A DNA stretch of 64,000 nucleotides from AC-32 sp963717475 (GTDB taxonomy: Bacteria; Actinomycetota; Thermoleophilia; Gaiellales; Gaiellaceae). Every line of letters starts with the position of its first letter. The first letter of the stretch is position 1. The translations under genes and the position numbers were made by a program. Location: positions 186,001-250,000 of the forward strand of contig OY970337.1 in assembly GCA_963717475.1 (NCBI GenBank), read 5' to 3'. Positions 42,824 through 51,670 of the stretch are shown piece after piece. The notes below the pieces were generated by a model. That model searched no databases and was not told where the DNA came from. It was given only the letters and a program-made list of their open reading frames with translations.

Positions 42824-45565
42824 TCAGGAAGCGAGCCGGTCGGGCCGTGCCTCGTCCTCCGAGGCATCCCAGGAGATGCCGAGGAAGACGTCGACGACGC
42901 CTGGATCGAACTGCGTTCCCGCGGCCTCGCGGAGCCGCAGACGCGCCTCCTCGGTGCTGAGGCGCTTGCGGTACGGCCGGTCGGTCGTCATCGCGTGAAA
43001 CGCGTCGCAGACGAAGATGATCCGGGCCTCGATCGGAATCTCCTCGCCGGCCTTCCCGTCCGGATAGCCGGCGCCGTCCCAGCGCTCGTGGCACCCGCGG
43101 ACGATCGTCCGCACCTCCGCGAGACGCTCGATCGGCTCGAGGATCCGCTCGCCGAGCTCGGGGTGCATCTCGATCACGCGCCGCTCGTCCGGCGTCAGCG
43201 GCCCCGGCTTGAGCAGGATGCTCGTCGGGACGCCGATCTTGCCGATGTCGTGGAAGAGCGCTCCGAGCTCGAGCCGCTTGAGCCCGTGCGCGTCGAAGCC
43301 CAGCTCGGTGCCCACCTGGAGCGCCATGTCGGTGATCGAGCGCGTGTGCGAAGAGGTGTACTCGTCGTTTGCCTCGAGCGCGTTCGCCAGCGCCTCGACG
43401 GTCGAGACGAAGGTGCCCTCGAGACTCTCGAAGCTGCGCGCGCGCTGGAGCGCGACCGAGGCCTGATAGGAGAGGCCGCCCAGGAGGCGCAGAAGCTCGT
43501 CGCTCGGAAGAACGCCTGTCCCGGGCTCGCGAATGGTGATGAACCCGTCGACCGCCCCGTCGCCCCGCAGGGGCGCGAGCGCGATGTCGGGCCACGAACG
43601 ACCGGCCGGCGACGGCAGGATCCCCTCCAGCTCGTCCGCGCCGGCGAGGAAGGGCTCGCTCCGCCCGCCGATCGCCTTCCGCACGCGTGCGCCGTCGAGG
43701 GTCACGTCCATCACGCTCCGAAGCTCGGAGACCCCGTCGTGGTCGGAGTGCGACGCGATTTGGAAGTTGCCGTCCGCGTCCGGCAGCCACAGCGCGCAGC
43801 TCTTGGAGAGCAGCCGTGAGGCGGCCGTCACCGTCTCGTGTGCGATGTCCTGCAGCGTCTCGGCCTCGGAGATCGCGCCGGTGAACTCGAGCAGGGCCTT
43901 CAAGTGGTCGGCCTCGCGCCGCTGCGCCTCGTACAGGCGCGCGTTCTCGAGCGCGACCGAAGCGTGGCCGGCGAGCACCTCGAGTAGCCGGACGTCGTCC
44001 TCGTCGAACTGGCCGACACCCAGCTTGGAGATGCCGACCACGCCGATCACGCGCGTCCCGTAGCAGAGGGGAACCGCGATCTGCGACTCCTCGATCGCGT
44101 GGGTGCCGGGGATCATCACCGAGTATTCGCACTCGAGCGTGTTGGCCACGAGCATCGGCTCGCCGGTCTCCGCGACGCGCCCCGTGATGCCGTTGCCGAT
44201 CTTCACGCTCGGGAAGTCCACGCGCTCGCCGTCTCGTGAGATCAGCTCGCCGCGGAAGGCGATCGGGACGACCTCGTCGCCCTCGACGACCGAGACGCGG
44301 CAGTTGTGGTAATCGATCAGCAGCCTGAGCTCGTCGGCGATCACGGAGCCGATCTCGCGTACGTCGTTCAGCCGGTTGAGTTTGCCCGCAAGCCCCTGGA
44401 GCATCTTCATGTGGGCGATCGAGCGGACGTCGCGGCGGGTCGCTGCCGGGCTCTCGGGCCGCTCGTTGGCGGTCTCGTCGAAGAGCACGATCTGGTTCTT
44501 GCCGCGGGCCTTCGAGGTCATCATCGCGGCCTCGGCGCAGGCGACGAGCTCCCGCGGGTTCATCGCGTGCTGCGGCCCCTGGGAGATGCCGATCGACGTC
44601 GTGATCTGCCCGGCGGGGCCGAACTCGATCGACGAGAGCGAGTCGGTGAGACGGCGGGCCAGGTTGAGGGCGTCGCCGGCGTCGCAGGACGACATGATCA
44701 CGCCGAACTCCTCGCCGCCGAGCCGGCAGACGACGTCCGAGCCGCGCAGGGCGGCGCGCAGCAGGTCGCCCAGGTCGCGGAGGACCTGGTCGCCGATGCC
44801 GTGGCCGTAGACGTCGTTGACGCGCTTGAAGTCGTCGATGTCGAGCATCAGCACCGCCACGGAGTCGCGCGCCCGGCTGGCACGGGTCAGCTCGGCGCGC
44901 AGGCGCTCGTGGAAGTAGCGGTGGTTGTAGAGGCCCGTGAGCGAGTCGGTCTGCGCCTGGTACTCGAGCCGGGCGCGGATCTGCGCGTTGTCGAGGGCGA
45001 GCGCGGCCGCGTCGGCGAAGCGGCGCGCGAGCTCGAACTCCTCGTCCGAGAAGTTCGCCTCCTCGCCGAGGCGATAGATGTTGAGCGCGCCCTTGACGAC
45101 GTCGCGGGCGATCAGGGGAACGGTGATCAGCGCCTCCGGCTCGTCCGACGGGGTTCCGGGGACGACGGTCATCCGCGGGTCGCGGTGAGCCTGGTTGGTC
45201 AGCACCGGCTCGCGGTGGAGCGCCGCCCAGCCGGTGATTCCCTGTCCGAACGGGCTCGAGCTCTTCATGATCTCGTCGGCCCACTGGTCGCGTGCGAGCA
45301 CCGGCGTCAGCGTCGTCTGCGCCTCGTCCGCCTCGTAGATCGAGAGCGAGTCGTAGGGCACCAGCTCGCCCAGGGTGTCTGCGATCCGCTCGAGCAGGTT
45401 GTCGATCGAGTGCTCCGAGAGGATCTCGTGGAAGACGTCGGCGAGCTGGCGGTACGACTGGACGAGCCCCTCGGATCGGGGCACGCGAGCAGCGCCCGGA
45501 ATGACTTCCAGGTCGCGAACAGGGACCTCGGCCGCGAAGAGGTTCCGCATCCGGCTCAGTTTCAT
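42824..45565 (-). CDS. Bifunctional c-di-GMP turnover protein: GAF-GGDEF-GAF-GAF-HD-GYP
   Basis: 913 residues, soluble. Domains: GAF (about 40-200), GGDEF (about 205-375), two more GAF-like domains (about 390-720), HD-GYP (about 725-890). The cyclase site is intact, GGEEF at 283-287, with the product-inhibition site RGSD at 274-277, five residues upstream. The HD-GYP half has HDIGKIG, HPELGE, HERWDGAGYPDG and DAFHAMTTDRPYR, all expected for a phosphodiesterase. One polypeptide can therefore both make and degrade cyclic di-GMP, with the GAF domains presumably choosing direction. The stop is 67 bases from the next gene start; probably a single-gene unit. Confidence 0.93.
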   Translation of the reverse strand: MKLSRMRNLFAAEVPVRDLEVIPGAARVPRSEGLVQSYRQLADVFHEILSEHSIDNLLERIADTLGELVPYDSLSIYEADEAQTTLTPVLARDQWADEIMKSSSPFGQGITGWAALHREPVLTNQAHRDPRMTVVPGTPSDEPEALITVPLIARDVVKGALNIYRLGEEANFSDEEFELARRFADAAALALDNAQIRARLEYQAQTDSLTGLYNHRYFHERLRAELTRASRARDSVAVLMLDIDDFKRVNDVYGHGIGDQVLRDLGDLLRAALRGSDVVCRLGGEEFGVIMSSCDAGDALNLARRLTDSLSSIEFGPAGQITTSIGISQGPQHAMNPRELVACAEAAMMTSKARGKNQIVLFDETANERPESPAATRRDVRSIAHMKMLQGLAGKLNRLNDVREIGSVIADELRLLIDYHNCRVSVVEGDEVVPIAFRGELISRDGERVDFPSVKIGNGITGRVAETGEPMLVANTLECEYSVMIPGTHAIEESQIAVPLCYGTRVIGVVGISKLGVGQFDEDDVRLLEVLAGHASVALENARLYEAQRREADHLKALLEFTGAISEAETLQDIAHETVTAASRLLSKSCALWLPDADGNFQIASHSDHDGVSELRSVMDVTLDGARVRKAIGGRSEPFLAGADELEGILPSPAGRSWPDIALAPLRGDGAVDGFITIREPGTGVLPSDELLRLLGGLSYQASVALQRARSFESLEGTFVSTVEALANALEANDEYTSSHTRSITDMALQVGTELGFDAHGLKRLELGALFHDIGKIGVPTSILLKPGPLTPDERRVIEMHPELGERILEPIERLAEVRTIVRGCHERWDGAGYPDGKAGEEIPIEARIIFVCDAFHAMTTDRPYRKRLSTEEARLRLREAAGTQFDPGVVDVFLGISWDASEDEARPDRLAS

Positions 45566-45625
45566 GGGAATTCGGGCCGCCGAGATCCCCCGGAAAGGGG
45601 AATCTGACCGCTGGGCTTCCGCTCG

Positions 45626-46690
45626 CTAGCGCGCTTGTTTCACGGCCTGGTCGGCCGTGTCGAAGTCCCGGCGGAGCTCGTCGATCGGCGGCATCACCGC
45701 CAGCGCGGGCACGATCGGCAGCCAGAGGTTGAAGAGCCGGTACACCACGACGCCGAGCAGGGCGCGCACGAACGGGAGACCCATCCAGTGGAGCGCGAAG
45801 GTCAGCGCGATCTCGACGACCCCGGCACCGCCTGCCGGCAGCGATCTGCGCGTGAGCACGTAGCCCGTGGCGTAGCCGATGATCAGCGCCGGCACGGACA
45901 GCCGCGGGTTGCCGAAGAACGCGAGCGCTCCCCAGAGGCACGCGATGTCGCCGGCCCAGTAGAGGGCGGCCCCGAGGACGCCGAGGCCGTGCTCCCGCGG
46001 AGGCGCGACCAGCATCGAGCGGAGGATGCAGAGCCCGCGTACGAAGTGGGCGAAGGCGGCCTTGAGGCGGCCGGTCTCGCGTCCAGGGCGCGTGAAGCGG
46101 CTGGCTCGCTTGGGGGAGCTGATCCAGATCGCGGCGGCCGCGCCCGGGATCACGGCGAGCCAGGGCAAGGTGAGACCGAGCGAGATGTCCTCGCCGCTCG
46201 CGATGATCGCGATCGCGGAGCAGAGCGCGGCGGGCGCGAGCACGGCGTACTCGAGCGCTCCCAGCGCGAGCACGCGCGCCACAGCGCCGTCGCGGTCGTC
46301 GCCGGCGTTTCGCAGCGCCCAGTAGTCGACGGCGAAGCCGCCGCTCGTCCTGGTTGCGGCGAAGACGCCGAAGCCGCCGAGCACGGCTCGCCCCGAGTCG
46401 CCGAAGCTGAGCTTCGGTCCCTGGTCGACTTTCGCGGTGTCCCGCACCGCGAGCACGTAGCCGAAATACGCGACGAGCTCGCCGCCGAAGCAGAGGACGA
46501 GCCAGATCGGGTGGAGGTGGCGGGCCGCACGGTCGAGGCGCTCGGCGCCGGCGATGTCGGCGAGCCCGGCGACCGCGCCCAGCGCGAGGGCGGTCGGCAC
46601 GAACAGCACGAGGGTGGGACGCCGCTCGACCCACGCGAACGCCCGAGCCAGGCGGTCTCTGGTTTCCGATGCCCGGCGCGCGCGCATCAT
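45626..46690 (-). CDS. UPF0104/LPG-synthase transmembrane-domain family protein
   Basis: 354 residues, multi-pass membrane protein (about eight helices). The signature is the C-terminal YVLTRRSLPAGGAGVVEIALTF segment, matching the LTRRIPLPGGGLGVVE-like consensus of the lysylphosphatidylglycerol synthase TM-domain family. The catalytic LPG aminoacyl-transfer domain is absent, so it is likely a flippase-like or glycolipid-related membrane protein rather than an LPG synthase. ATG 46690 or 46687 can start it. Confidence 0.82.
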   Translation of the reverse strand: MMRARRASETRDRLARAFAWVERRPTLVLFVPTALALGAVAGLADIAGAERLDRAARHLHPIWLVLCFGGELVAYFGYVLAVRDTAKVDQGPKLSFGDSGRAVLGGFGVFAATRTSGGFAVDYWALRNAGDDRDGAVARVLALGALEYAVLAPAALCSAIAIIASGEDISLGLTLPWLAVIPGAAAAIWISSPKRASRFTRPGRETGRLKAAFAHFVRGLCILRSMLVAPPREHGLGVLGAALYWAGDIACLWGALAFFGNPRLSVPALIIGYATGYVLTRRSLPAGGAGVVEIALTFALHWMGLPFVRALLGVVVYRLFNLWLPIVPALAVMPPIDELRRDFDTADQAVKQAR

Positions 46691-46747
46691 CGAATCGTGG
46701 CACAGGCGTTTCGGGCGGTCAGTCTCCGCGGGGGGAGCGCGGCGAGA

Positions 46748-47023
46748 CTAGGCGTAGCGTGCGCGCCGGGCGCTGCCGCCGTACGAGGCGAGATCACCCA
46801 GGAACGCGAAGAAGACGAAGATCCACTCCCAGCCGGTGACGCCGTGTCCGCCGGTGTTCCAGAGGATCACGTAGAGCAGCGTCGTCAGCGGCAGGAAGGC
46901 CAGGCCGAGGAGCGGCCAGATCCAGGGGCCGAAGGTGCGGTCGACCCACGGCGTGAAGATCCACATGAGCGCCAGCGCCAGCCGAGGCGAGAGCGCTGCT
47001 AAGAGCACGAATATGCATCCCAT
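46748..47023 (-). CDS. Small membrane protein, three predicted helices
   Basis: 91 residues. ATG 47023 is preferred because AAAGGAG precedes it at the right distance; the longer frame from 47071 is not needed. Hydrophobic stretches are IFVLLAALSPRLALALMWIF, WIWPLLGLAFLPLTTLLYVI and WEWIFVFFAFLGDLA, ending in a short basic tail. No catalytic motif; family not recognised. Same strand as the UPF0104 gene, 58 bp upstream of it. Confidence 0.75.
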   Translation of the reverse strand: MGCIFVLLAALSPRLALALMWIFTPWVDRTFGPWIWPLLGLAFLPLTTLLYVILWNTGGHGVTGWEWIFVFFAFLGDLASYGGSARRARYA

Positions 47024-47113
47024 CGTCCCGGTCTCCTTTCGTCGGCCCCGTTCAGACCGATCCTTCCACAAAGCGGCGGGAGGGGCCGCGGCTGCGGCCC
47101 CTCGACCCGCCTC

Positions 47114-48412
47114 TCAGTGCAGCGGCTCGAAGTAGTGGAGCTGCACGTAGCGCGCGACCCGCTCTCCGAGTAGCGCTCCCTGCTCGTCGGCCGTGCGGAA
47201 GTGGATGCCGGCCCAGATGCGAGCCTCGGTCACCTCGTCGATCGCGTCCGAGAGATGGCTGAAGTACCGCTGCTCGCCCGGGAAGCGGCTGCTCGTGACG
47301 TAGAAGGTCAGGTCGTTGGTCCCGAGGAACGCCTGCAGCGCGTGCACGCTCGAGCTCGTGTAGCAGAGGTGCCCGGATGGATGCTCCGGGAACGGCGGCG
47401 TGATCAGCGGCGGTCCGGCGCCGGCGATCGCCGGGTCGAGCGTCGGCACGAACAGCGGCTGCCAGGTCGGATCGGCGGTAGTAGCCGGATTCCCGTCCTG
47501 GTCGGCGTGCCGGATCGCCGAGATCGGCCGCCAGGAGCCCCAGTAGTACTTGTCGTTCCAGCAGTTGATCAGGGCGTCGCCGGCCGCGAGGTCCATCATC
47601 CCGAACAGCTGCGCGCTGTCGGTGACGTCCAGCCCCCGCTCGTCTGCAAGGCGCCGGGCAACACTGTTGAAGACCGCGAGCGGGTTCGTCTGCCAGAAGA
47701 CGGCGGTGTGCGTCTCTTCCGGGGTCCGGAAGGGGCTGTCGAGCGCCCCGAGCATCTCGACCTCGTTCACGTCCGCGGCGTAGGCGGCGCTGGTGAGCGG
47801 GTTCGGGCCTGCGGTCCGGAACTGGGACGGGCTGCGGATGAGGAACGGCTGCGCGAGCGCGACCCATGGGCTCGGATCGAGCAGCGGCCTCCCGTCAGGC
47901 CCTGTGAGCGGTTGCCAGTAGCCCGGACCAACGGGCGGTAGCGGCGGGAACGGGCCCGCGCGCCCGTCGTGCCCCTGCGCGAGCATCGCCTCGGCGGCGT
48001 CTGCGCCGACCTCGATCCCCTGGTGCTTGGCCCGCCCGTCGGGAATCCCGGCGAGCGAGGCGTCGTACTGCGCCTGCAGCGCATCGTGCTGCGCCGGGAA
48101 GAGCGCGTCGAGAACGCGGAAGGCGGCCGTGGCGACGGCGGCGTCCTCCGACGCGTGCGGGAACCTTCGGTGGACCAGATACGGACGGTGCCGTCGATCG
48201 ATCGCGTTGACCGCGCCGTAGACGCTGCCCTGCACCATTGCCATGAAGACCGCCGAAGCGGCCGGCGCGGAGGCGTTGGGCGGCTGCGCAAGGATCGTGT
48301 TCTGGGCGATCGAGTTCCAGTTCGTGACCTCGTTCGCCTGTGCGGCGACCGGTACGGCGAGCGCGACGACTGCCGCGACCCCCGCCAACCGGCCGAGTGA
48401 TGCGCATCTCAT
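47114..48412 (-). CDS. Secreted vanadium-dependent haloperoxidase (PAP2 superfamily)
   Basis: 432 residues with a signal peptide (AGVAAVVALAVPVAAQA). The vanadate/phosphate-binding signature is complete: CWNDKYYWGSWRPISAIR (Lys and Arg), FPEHPSGHLCYTSSS (Ser-Gly-His) and EARIWAGIHFRTAD (Arg and the axial His). Members oxidise halides with peroxide, or act as acid phosphatases; the sequence cannot decide between these. It is divergent from the LuxR-type regulator 80 bp away, a likely regulator-target pair. Confidence 0.9.
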   Translation of the reverse strand: MRCASLGRLAGVAAVVALAVPVAAQANEVTNWNSIAQNTILAQPPNASAPAASAVFMAMVQGSVYGAVNAIDRRHRPYLVHRRFPHASEDAAVATAAFRVLDALFPAQHDALQAQYDASLAGIPDGRAKHQGIEVGADAAEAMLAQGHDGRAGPFPPLPPVGPGYWQPLTGPDGRPLLDPSPWVALAQPFLIRSPSQFRTAGPNPLTSAAYAADVNEVEMLGALDSPFRTPEETHTAVFWQTNPLAVFNSVARRLADERGLDVTDSAQLFGMMDLAAGDALINCWNDKYYWGSWRPISAIRHADQDGNPATTADPTWQPLFVPTLDPAIAGAGPPLITPPFPEHPSGHLCYTSSSVHALQAFLGTNDLTFYVTSSRFPGEQRYFSHLSDAIDEVTEARIWAGIHFRTADEQGALLGERVARYVQLHYFEPLH

Positions 48413-48491
48413 GTTCTCCCCTTTCGCTTGGCCTCAAGCATCCGCGCGTCGGGACCTGGAGTCCATTCGTCATTCGTCGTATCTTTGGGAG

Positions 48492-49505
48492 GTGGCCGCG
48501 CTCACCTCCCGAGACGCGGGGCGCGTGCTCCGCTTCATCGCCGACGCCGAGGAGCTCGGTGGCGACGAGCCGTTCACGCCCGAGGTTCTGGTCGAGCTCG
48601 GGAAGCTCGTCGAGGCTGATCAGGTCGGGTACGGGGAGCTGGACTGCGTTCGCCGGCGCGAACTGCTAAACGTCGACCGGACCGGCGACCCAACGGACCC
48701 AACGGAGGACGTGGAGGTCGACTACTGGGACATCGAGGACGAGGAGCTGGTCTGCAGCCACCGGAGCCGGAACAGTGACTTTCGAGCGCTCAAGCTCTCC
48801 GATTTCGTGAGCCTCAATGAGTTGCACAAGAGCCGGATCTACGCGCTCTGGATCAGGCCCTGGGGCGTCGAGCGCGACCTGAGCGTTGCGATTCCATCAC
48901 CTCCCTGGCATGCGAAGAATTTCAAATTCACCCGCGGGCCGGGGCGGGACTTCACCGAGCGCGACCGCCTCGTGCTGGACCTGCTCCAGCCGCACCTCGG
49001 CCGTCTCTGGCGAGCGGCGCGGACGCGACGGCAGCTACGTGCGGCGCTCGAGAGCGTCGACGGAGGCTCCGAACAAGACGCTCACGGCATGGTCCTCCTG
49101 GGCTCCGGTGGCCTGATCGAGCTCGCGTCTCCCGCCGCGAGGCGCCTTCTGCGGGAGTACTTCGGCGCGAAGGGGCTGGTCGAGGCTCCCACCGAGCTCG
49201 TCGAATGGCACGAGTCCGGCTCGTCCACCCTCGTCCGTGGACGCGGAGAGCACCGGCTGACGGTTAGCCACTCCGGGACGACGTTGCTGCTCGAGGAGAC
49301 GCGCGACGAGCTCGGGCTGACCGCGCGGGAACGTCAGGTCCTCGGCGAGGTCGCGCGGGGGAAGAGGAATTCCGAGGTGGCCGAAGCCCTGTGGGTGACT
49401 CCGTCCACGGTGCGGAAGCACCTGGAGAACGCCTACGCGAAGTTGGGAGTACACACGCGAACCGCCGCCGTCACGCGCTTTATCGGGGCCCTCGAGCGCG
49501 AATAG
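48492..49505 (+). CDS. LuxR-type transcriptional regulator with GAF-like sensory region
   Basis: About 337 residues from GTG 48492. The C-terminal LuxR HTH is unmistakable: LTARERQVLGEVARGKRNSEV, then WVTPSTVRKHLENAYAKLGVHTRT. The middle (LDLLQPHLGRLWRAARTRRQL, then MVLLGSGGLIELASPAARRLL) resembles the PAS/GAF linker of single-component LuxR regulators. No response-regulator receiver domain is present, so it senses directly or is constitutive. A longer frame to ATG 48411 would overlap the haloperoxidase start codon and is less likely. Divergent from the haloperoxidase. Confidence 0.85.
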   Translation: MAALTSRDAGRVLRFIADAEELGGDEPFTPEVLVELGKLVEADQVGYGELDCVRRRELLNVDRTGDPTDPTEDVEVDYWDIEDEELVCSHRSRNSDFRALKLSDFVSLNELHKSRIYALWIRPWGVERDLSVAIPSPPWHAKNFKFTRGPGRDFTERDRLVLDLLQPHLGRLWRAARTRRQLRAALESVDGGSEQDAHGMVLLGSGGLIELASPAARRLLREYFGAKGLVEAPTELVEWHESGSSTLVRGRGEHRLTVSHSGTTLLLEETRDELGLTARERQVLGEVARGKRNSEVAEALWVTPSTVRKHLENAYAKLGVHTRTAAVTRFIGALERE

Positions 49506-49510
49506 TCCAG

Positions 49511-49599
49511 CGGCGGGGGTGGGATTCGAACCCACGGGGCCGCTTTCGCGGCCCTCCGGTTTTCAAGACCGGTCCATTCGTCCGCTCTGGCACCCCGCC
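49511..49599 (-). tRNA. tRNA-Ser (anticodon UGA)
   Basis: Class II tRNA: acceptor GGCGGGG (minus strand from 49599) with CCCCGCC, anticodon loop CTTGAAA giving TGA, variable arm GGGCCGCGAAAGCGGCCC, T-loop GGTTCGAATCC. CCA is not encoded. Lies five bases after the LuxR gene, on the opposite strand. Confidence 0.97.
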
Positions 49600-49636
49600 G
49601 AGCGAGCCCTGGTGTCAGTGCGCCTATAGTTTGCCC

Positions 49637-50023
49637 GTGGACCCGCAGCGCGACGGCGACAGGGAGGCCTTCGTCTCCGAGCCGGACGACCTCTGGTCGG
49701 GACATGACCACAGGGGCTGGAACCGAGCGTCGATCAGGTTCTGGTCGCGGAGCGATGCCGGTGCGGGAGTCCGGCCGGACGACCTGTTGCTGCCGAGCGG
49801 TCTGGGCAACGCTCGGATGCTCGCGTCGTGCGCCGGAATGGGAGCGATCGGCGCGCTGCTCTACGTCTGGTTTCCGTTGATGCTGGTCGAGTTCTTCGTC
49901 TCGATCCCCGGCGCCGTCTTCGCCGCGATCCTCGCAACGGCGTTCGTTGTGTTCACCCTCGCTCTCTACGCTTCGGCGACGATCGAGACGCACCGGGACC
50001 GCGAGCTCGCCGGCCGGCTCTGA
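49637..50023 (+). CDS. Small membrane protein, unknown
   Basis: 128 residues from GTG 49637, which lies six bases after a near-consensus TATAGT (49625-49630), so probably leaderless. The N-terminal half is polar and acidic (EAFVSEPDDLWSGHDHRGW); two hydrophobic helices follow (GMGAIGALLYVWFPLMLVEF and AVFAAILATAFVVFTLALYA), then ETHRDRELAGRL. No family recognised. The stop is one base from that of convergent serS. Confidence 0.7.
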   Translation: MDPQRDGDREAFVSEPDDLWSGHDHRGWNRASIRFWSRSDAGAGVRPDDLLLPSGLGNARMLASCAGMGAIGALLYVWFPLMLVEFFVSIPGAVFAAILATAFVVFTLALYASATIETHRDRELAGRL

Positions 50024-50024
50024 G

Positions 50025-51245
50025 CTAGTCCCGCTCCAACCGCTGCGGTGCGCCGAACTCGACCAGGCACTCGGGAACGGCGACTTTGCCGCCCTCGTCC
50101 TGGAAGTTCTCGAGGATCGCGAGCAGCCAGCGGTCGGTGACGGCGGTGCCGTTGAGCGTGTGCACGTGCTCGGTGCCGCCCTCGGCGCGGTAGCGGATCC
50201 CGAGGCGACGCGCCTGGTAGTCGGTCGTGTTCGACGCCGACGTCAGCTCTCGGTAGCGCTCCTGCGACGGGAACCAGGCTTCGAGGTCGTAGCGCTTCGC
50301 CGCCGCGGCGCTCAGGTTGCCGGCCGCGATGTTGACGACGCGGTAGGGGAGGCCGAGCTCCTGCGCGAGGGACTCCTCGGTCGCGAGCAGCCGCTCGTGC
50401 TCGTCCCAGGATTCCTCCGGGCGAACGTACGAGAACATCTCCACCTTGTTGAACTGATGGACGCGGAACATGCCGCGCGTGTCGCGGCCGGCCGCGCCCG
50501 CCTCGCGCCGGAAGTTCGTCGAGAACGCGGAGTAGTGGAGGGGTAGGTCGCCGGCGTCGAGAATCTCGCCCATGTGGAGCCCGGCGAGCGCGACCTCGGA
50601 GGTCCCGGTCAGGTAGAGGCCCTCGTCGGCGACCTCGTAGATCTCGAAGCGCTCGGCCGGGAAGAAGCCGGTGCCGTACATCGCCTCCTCGCGCACGAGC
50701 ACCGGCGGGATGACCGGCACGAACCCCTGCGCGGCGGCACGATCGAGGGCCCAGCGGTAGAGCGCGAAGGCGACGCGCGCGGTGTCGCCGGCGATGTAGC
50801 CGAAGCGCGAGCCCGACAGCCGCGCGGCGCGCTCCATCTCGAAGCGCCCGAGCTCGAGGTGGTCCTTCGGATCGGCGAGCTGGGGCGGCTCGCCGGAGGT
50901 GCGCACGACGTCGCCCTCGGCGTCTCCGCTCTCCTCGTCCGGGACCGACTCGTGCGGCGGGTTCGGGACCTTCTGCAGCAGCTCGTCGCGCCGGGCTTCC
51001 GCCGCCGAGTGCTCCTCCTCGAGCCGCCGCAGGTCCTCCTTGACCTGCTTCAGCTCCTCGACCTGCTCAGGGGTCGGCTTGCCCTTGGTCTTCTGCCGGC
51101 CGCGGAGCTCGTCGACCTGTGGCACGAGCTCGCGCCAGCGGGCGTCGGCCGCGAGCAGCTCATCGAATGCCTCGCCGCCGCCCTTGCGCGCGACGGCCGT
51201 CCTGAAGCCGTCCGGGTCGGCCCGCGCCGCTCGGAGGTCGATCAA
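50025..51245 (-). CDS. serS: Serine-tRNA ligase
   Basis: 406 residues, standard for bacterial SerRS, which charges tRNA-Ser. The N-terminal coiled-coil arm (DELRGRQKTKGKPTPEQVEELKQ, about 25-110) is followed by the class II core: TGTSEVALAG, motif 2 STNFRREAGAAGRDTRGMFR with HQFNKVEMF, and motif 3 region GTAVTDRWLLAILENFQ. TTG 51245 overlaps the cytochrome c stop in TTGA (51242-51245), placing serS last in an operon behind a membrane protein and a cytochrome c, an unusual setting. Confidence 0.95.
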   Translation of the reverse strand: MIDLRAARADPDGFRTAVARKGGGEAFDELLAADARWRELVPQVDELRGRQKTKGKPTPEQVEELKQVKEDLRRLEEEHSAAEARRDELLQKVPNPPHESVPDEESGDAEGDVVRTSGEPPQLADPKDHLELGRFEMERAARLSGSRFGYIAGDTARVAFALYRWALDRAAAQGFVPVIPPVLVREEAMYGTGFFPAERFEIYEVADEGLYLTGTSEVALAGLHMGEILDAGDLPLHYSAFSTNFRREAGAAGRDTRGMFRVHQFNKVEMFSYVRPEESWDEHERLLATEESLAQELGLPYRVVNIAAGNLSAAAAKRYDLEAWFPSQERYRELTSASNTTDYQARRLGIRYRAEGGTEHVHTLNGTAVTDRWLLAILENFQDEGGKVAVPECLVEFGAPQRLERD

Positions 51246-51658
51246 CCCTTCGTCAGGTAGGCGGTGAGGTCCGCGACCTGCGTATCGCTCAGGCCGAAGT
51301 TCGGCATGGTGTTCGGTGAACCCGGACTGGACGTACGCGCCCGGATTCTTGATCGACTCGGCCGTGAAGTCCTGCAGCGAGCCTCTGTTCGCCGTCTTTG
51401 CGTAGTCCGCGAGCTTGTCCAGGTCGGGGCCGATGCGTGGCGTGGGAGCCTGCGGGCGCGAACGTGTGGCAGCCCGTGCAGCCTTTCGACTGCGAAGAGG
51501 GCGTTGCCCGCGTTCGCGTCGCCCTTCGCGGCCGTGGCCTGCGTCGAGGTCGTCGGGATGGTTCCGACGACCGTCTGCGCGGTCGGCGAGACGGTCTCGC
51601 CGCTGCCGCAGCCGGCGAGGAGCGCTGCGAGGACGATCAGCGGTGCGAGGCGGCGCAT
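51242..51658 (-). CDS. Lipoprotein c-type cytochrome (three frame breaks)
   Basis: The N-terminus MRRLAPLIVLAALLAGC is a lipoprotein signal with lipobox LAGC. As written, the heme motif is destroyed, but three single-base insertions (near 51493, 51448 and 51326) explain this: removing them gives SKGCTGCHTFAPAG, a clean CxxCH, then IGPDLDKLADYA and PNTMPNFGLSD with the distal Met ligand, in 137 residues. A small membrane-tethered electron carrier. The gene starts 12 bases after the preceding membrane-protein stop and overlaps serS by four bases. Confidence 0.75.
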   Translation of the reverse strand: MRRLAPLIVLAALLAGCGSGETVSPTAQTVVGTIPTTSTQATAAKGDANAGNALFAVERLHGLPHVRARRLPRHASAPTWTSSRTTQRRRTEARCRTSRPSRSRIRARTSSPGSPNTMPNFGLSDTQVADLTAYLTKG

Positions 51659-51670
51659 AGGTCCGCGAGT

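Noticed and set aside
41862..46703. A 1,613-residue minus-strand frame across 41.9-46.7 kb
   Set aside because: It runs out of frame through three clear genes (secreted unknown, GGDEF/HD-GYP, UPF0104) and has a high-Arg, non-globular composition.
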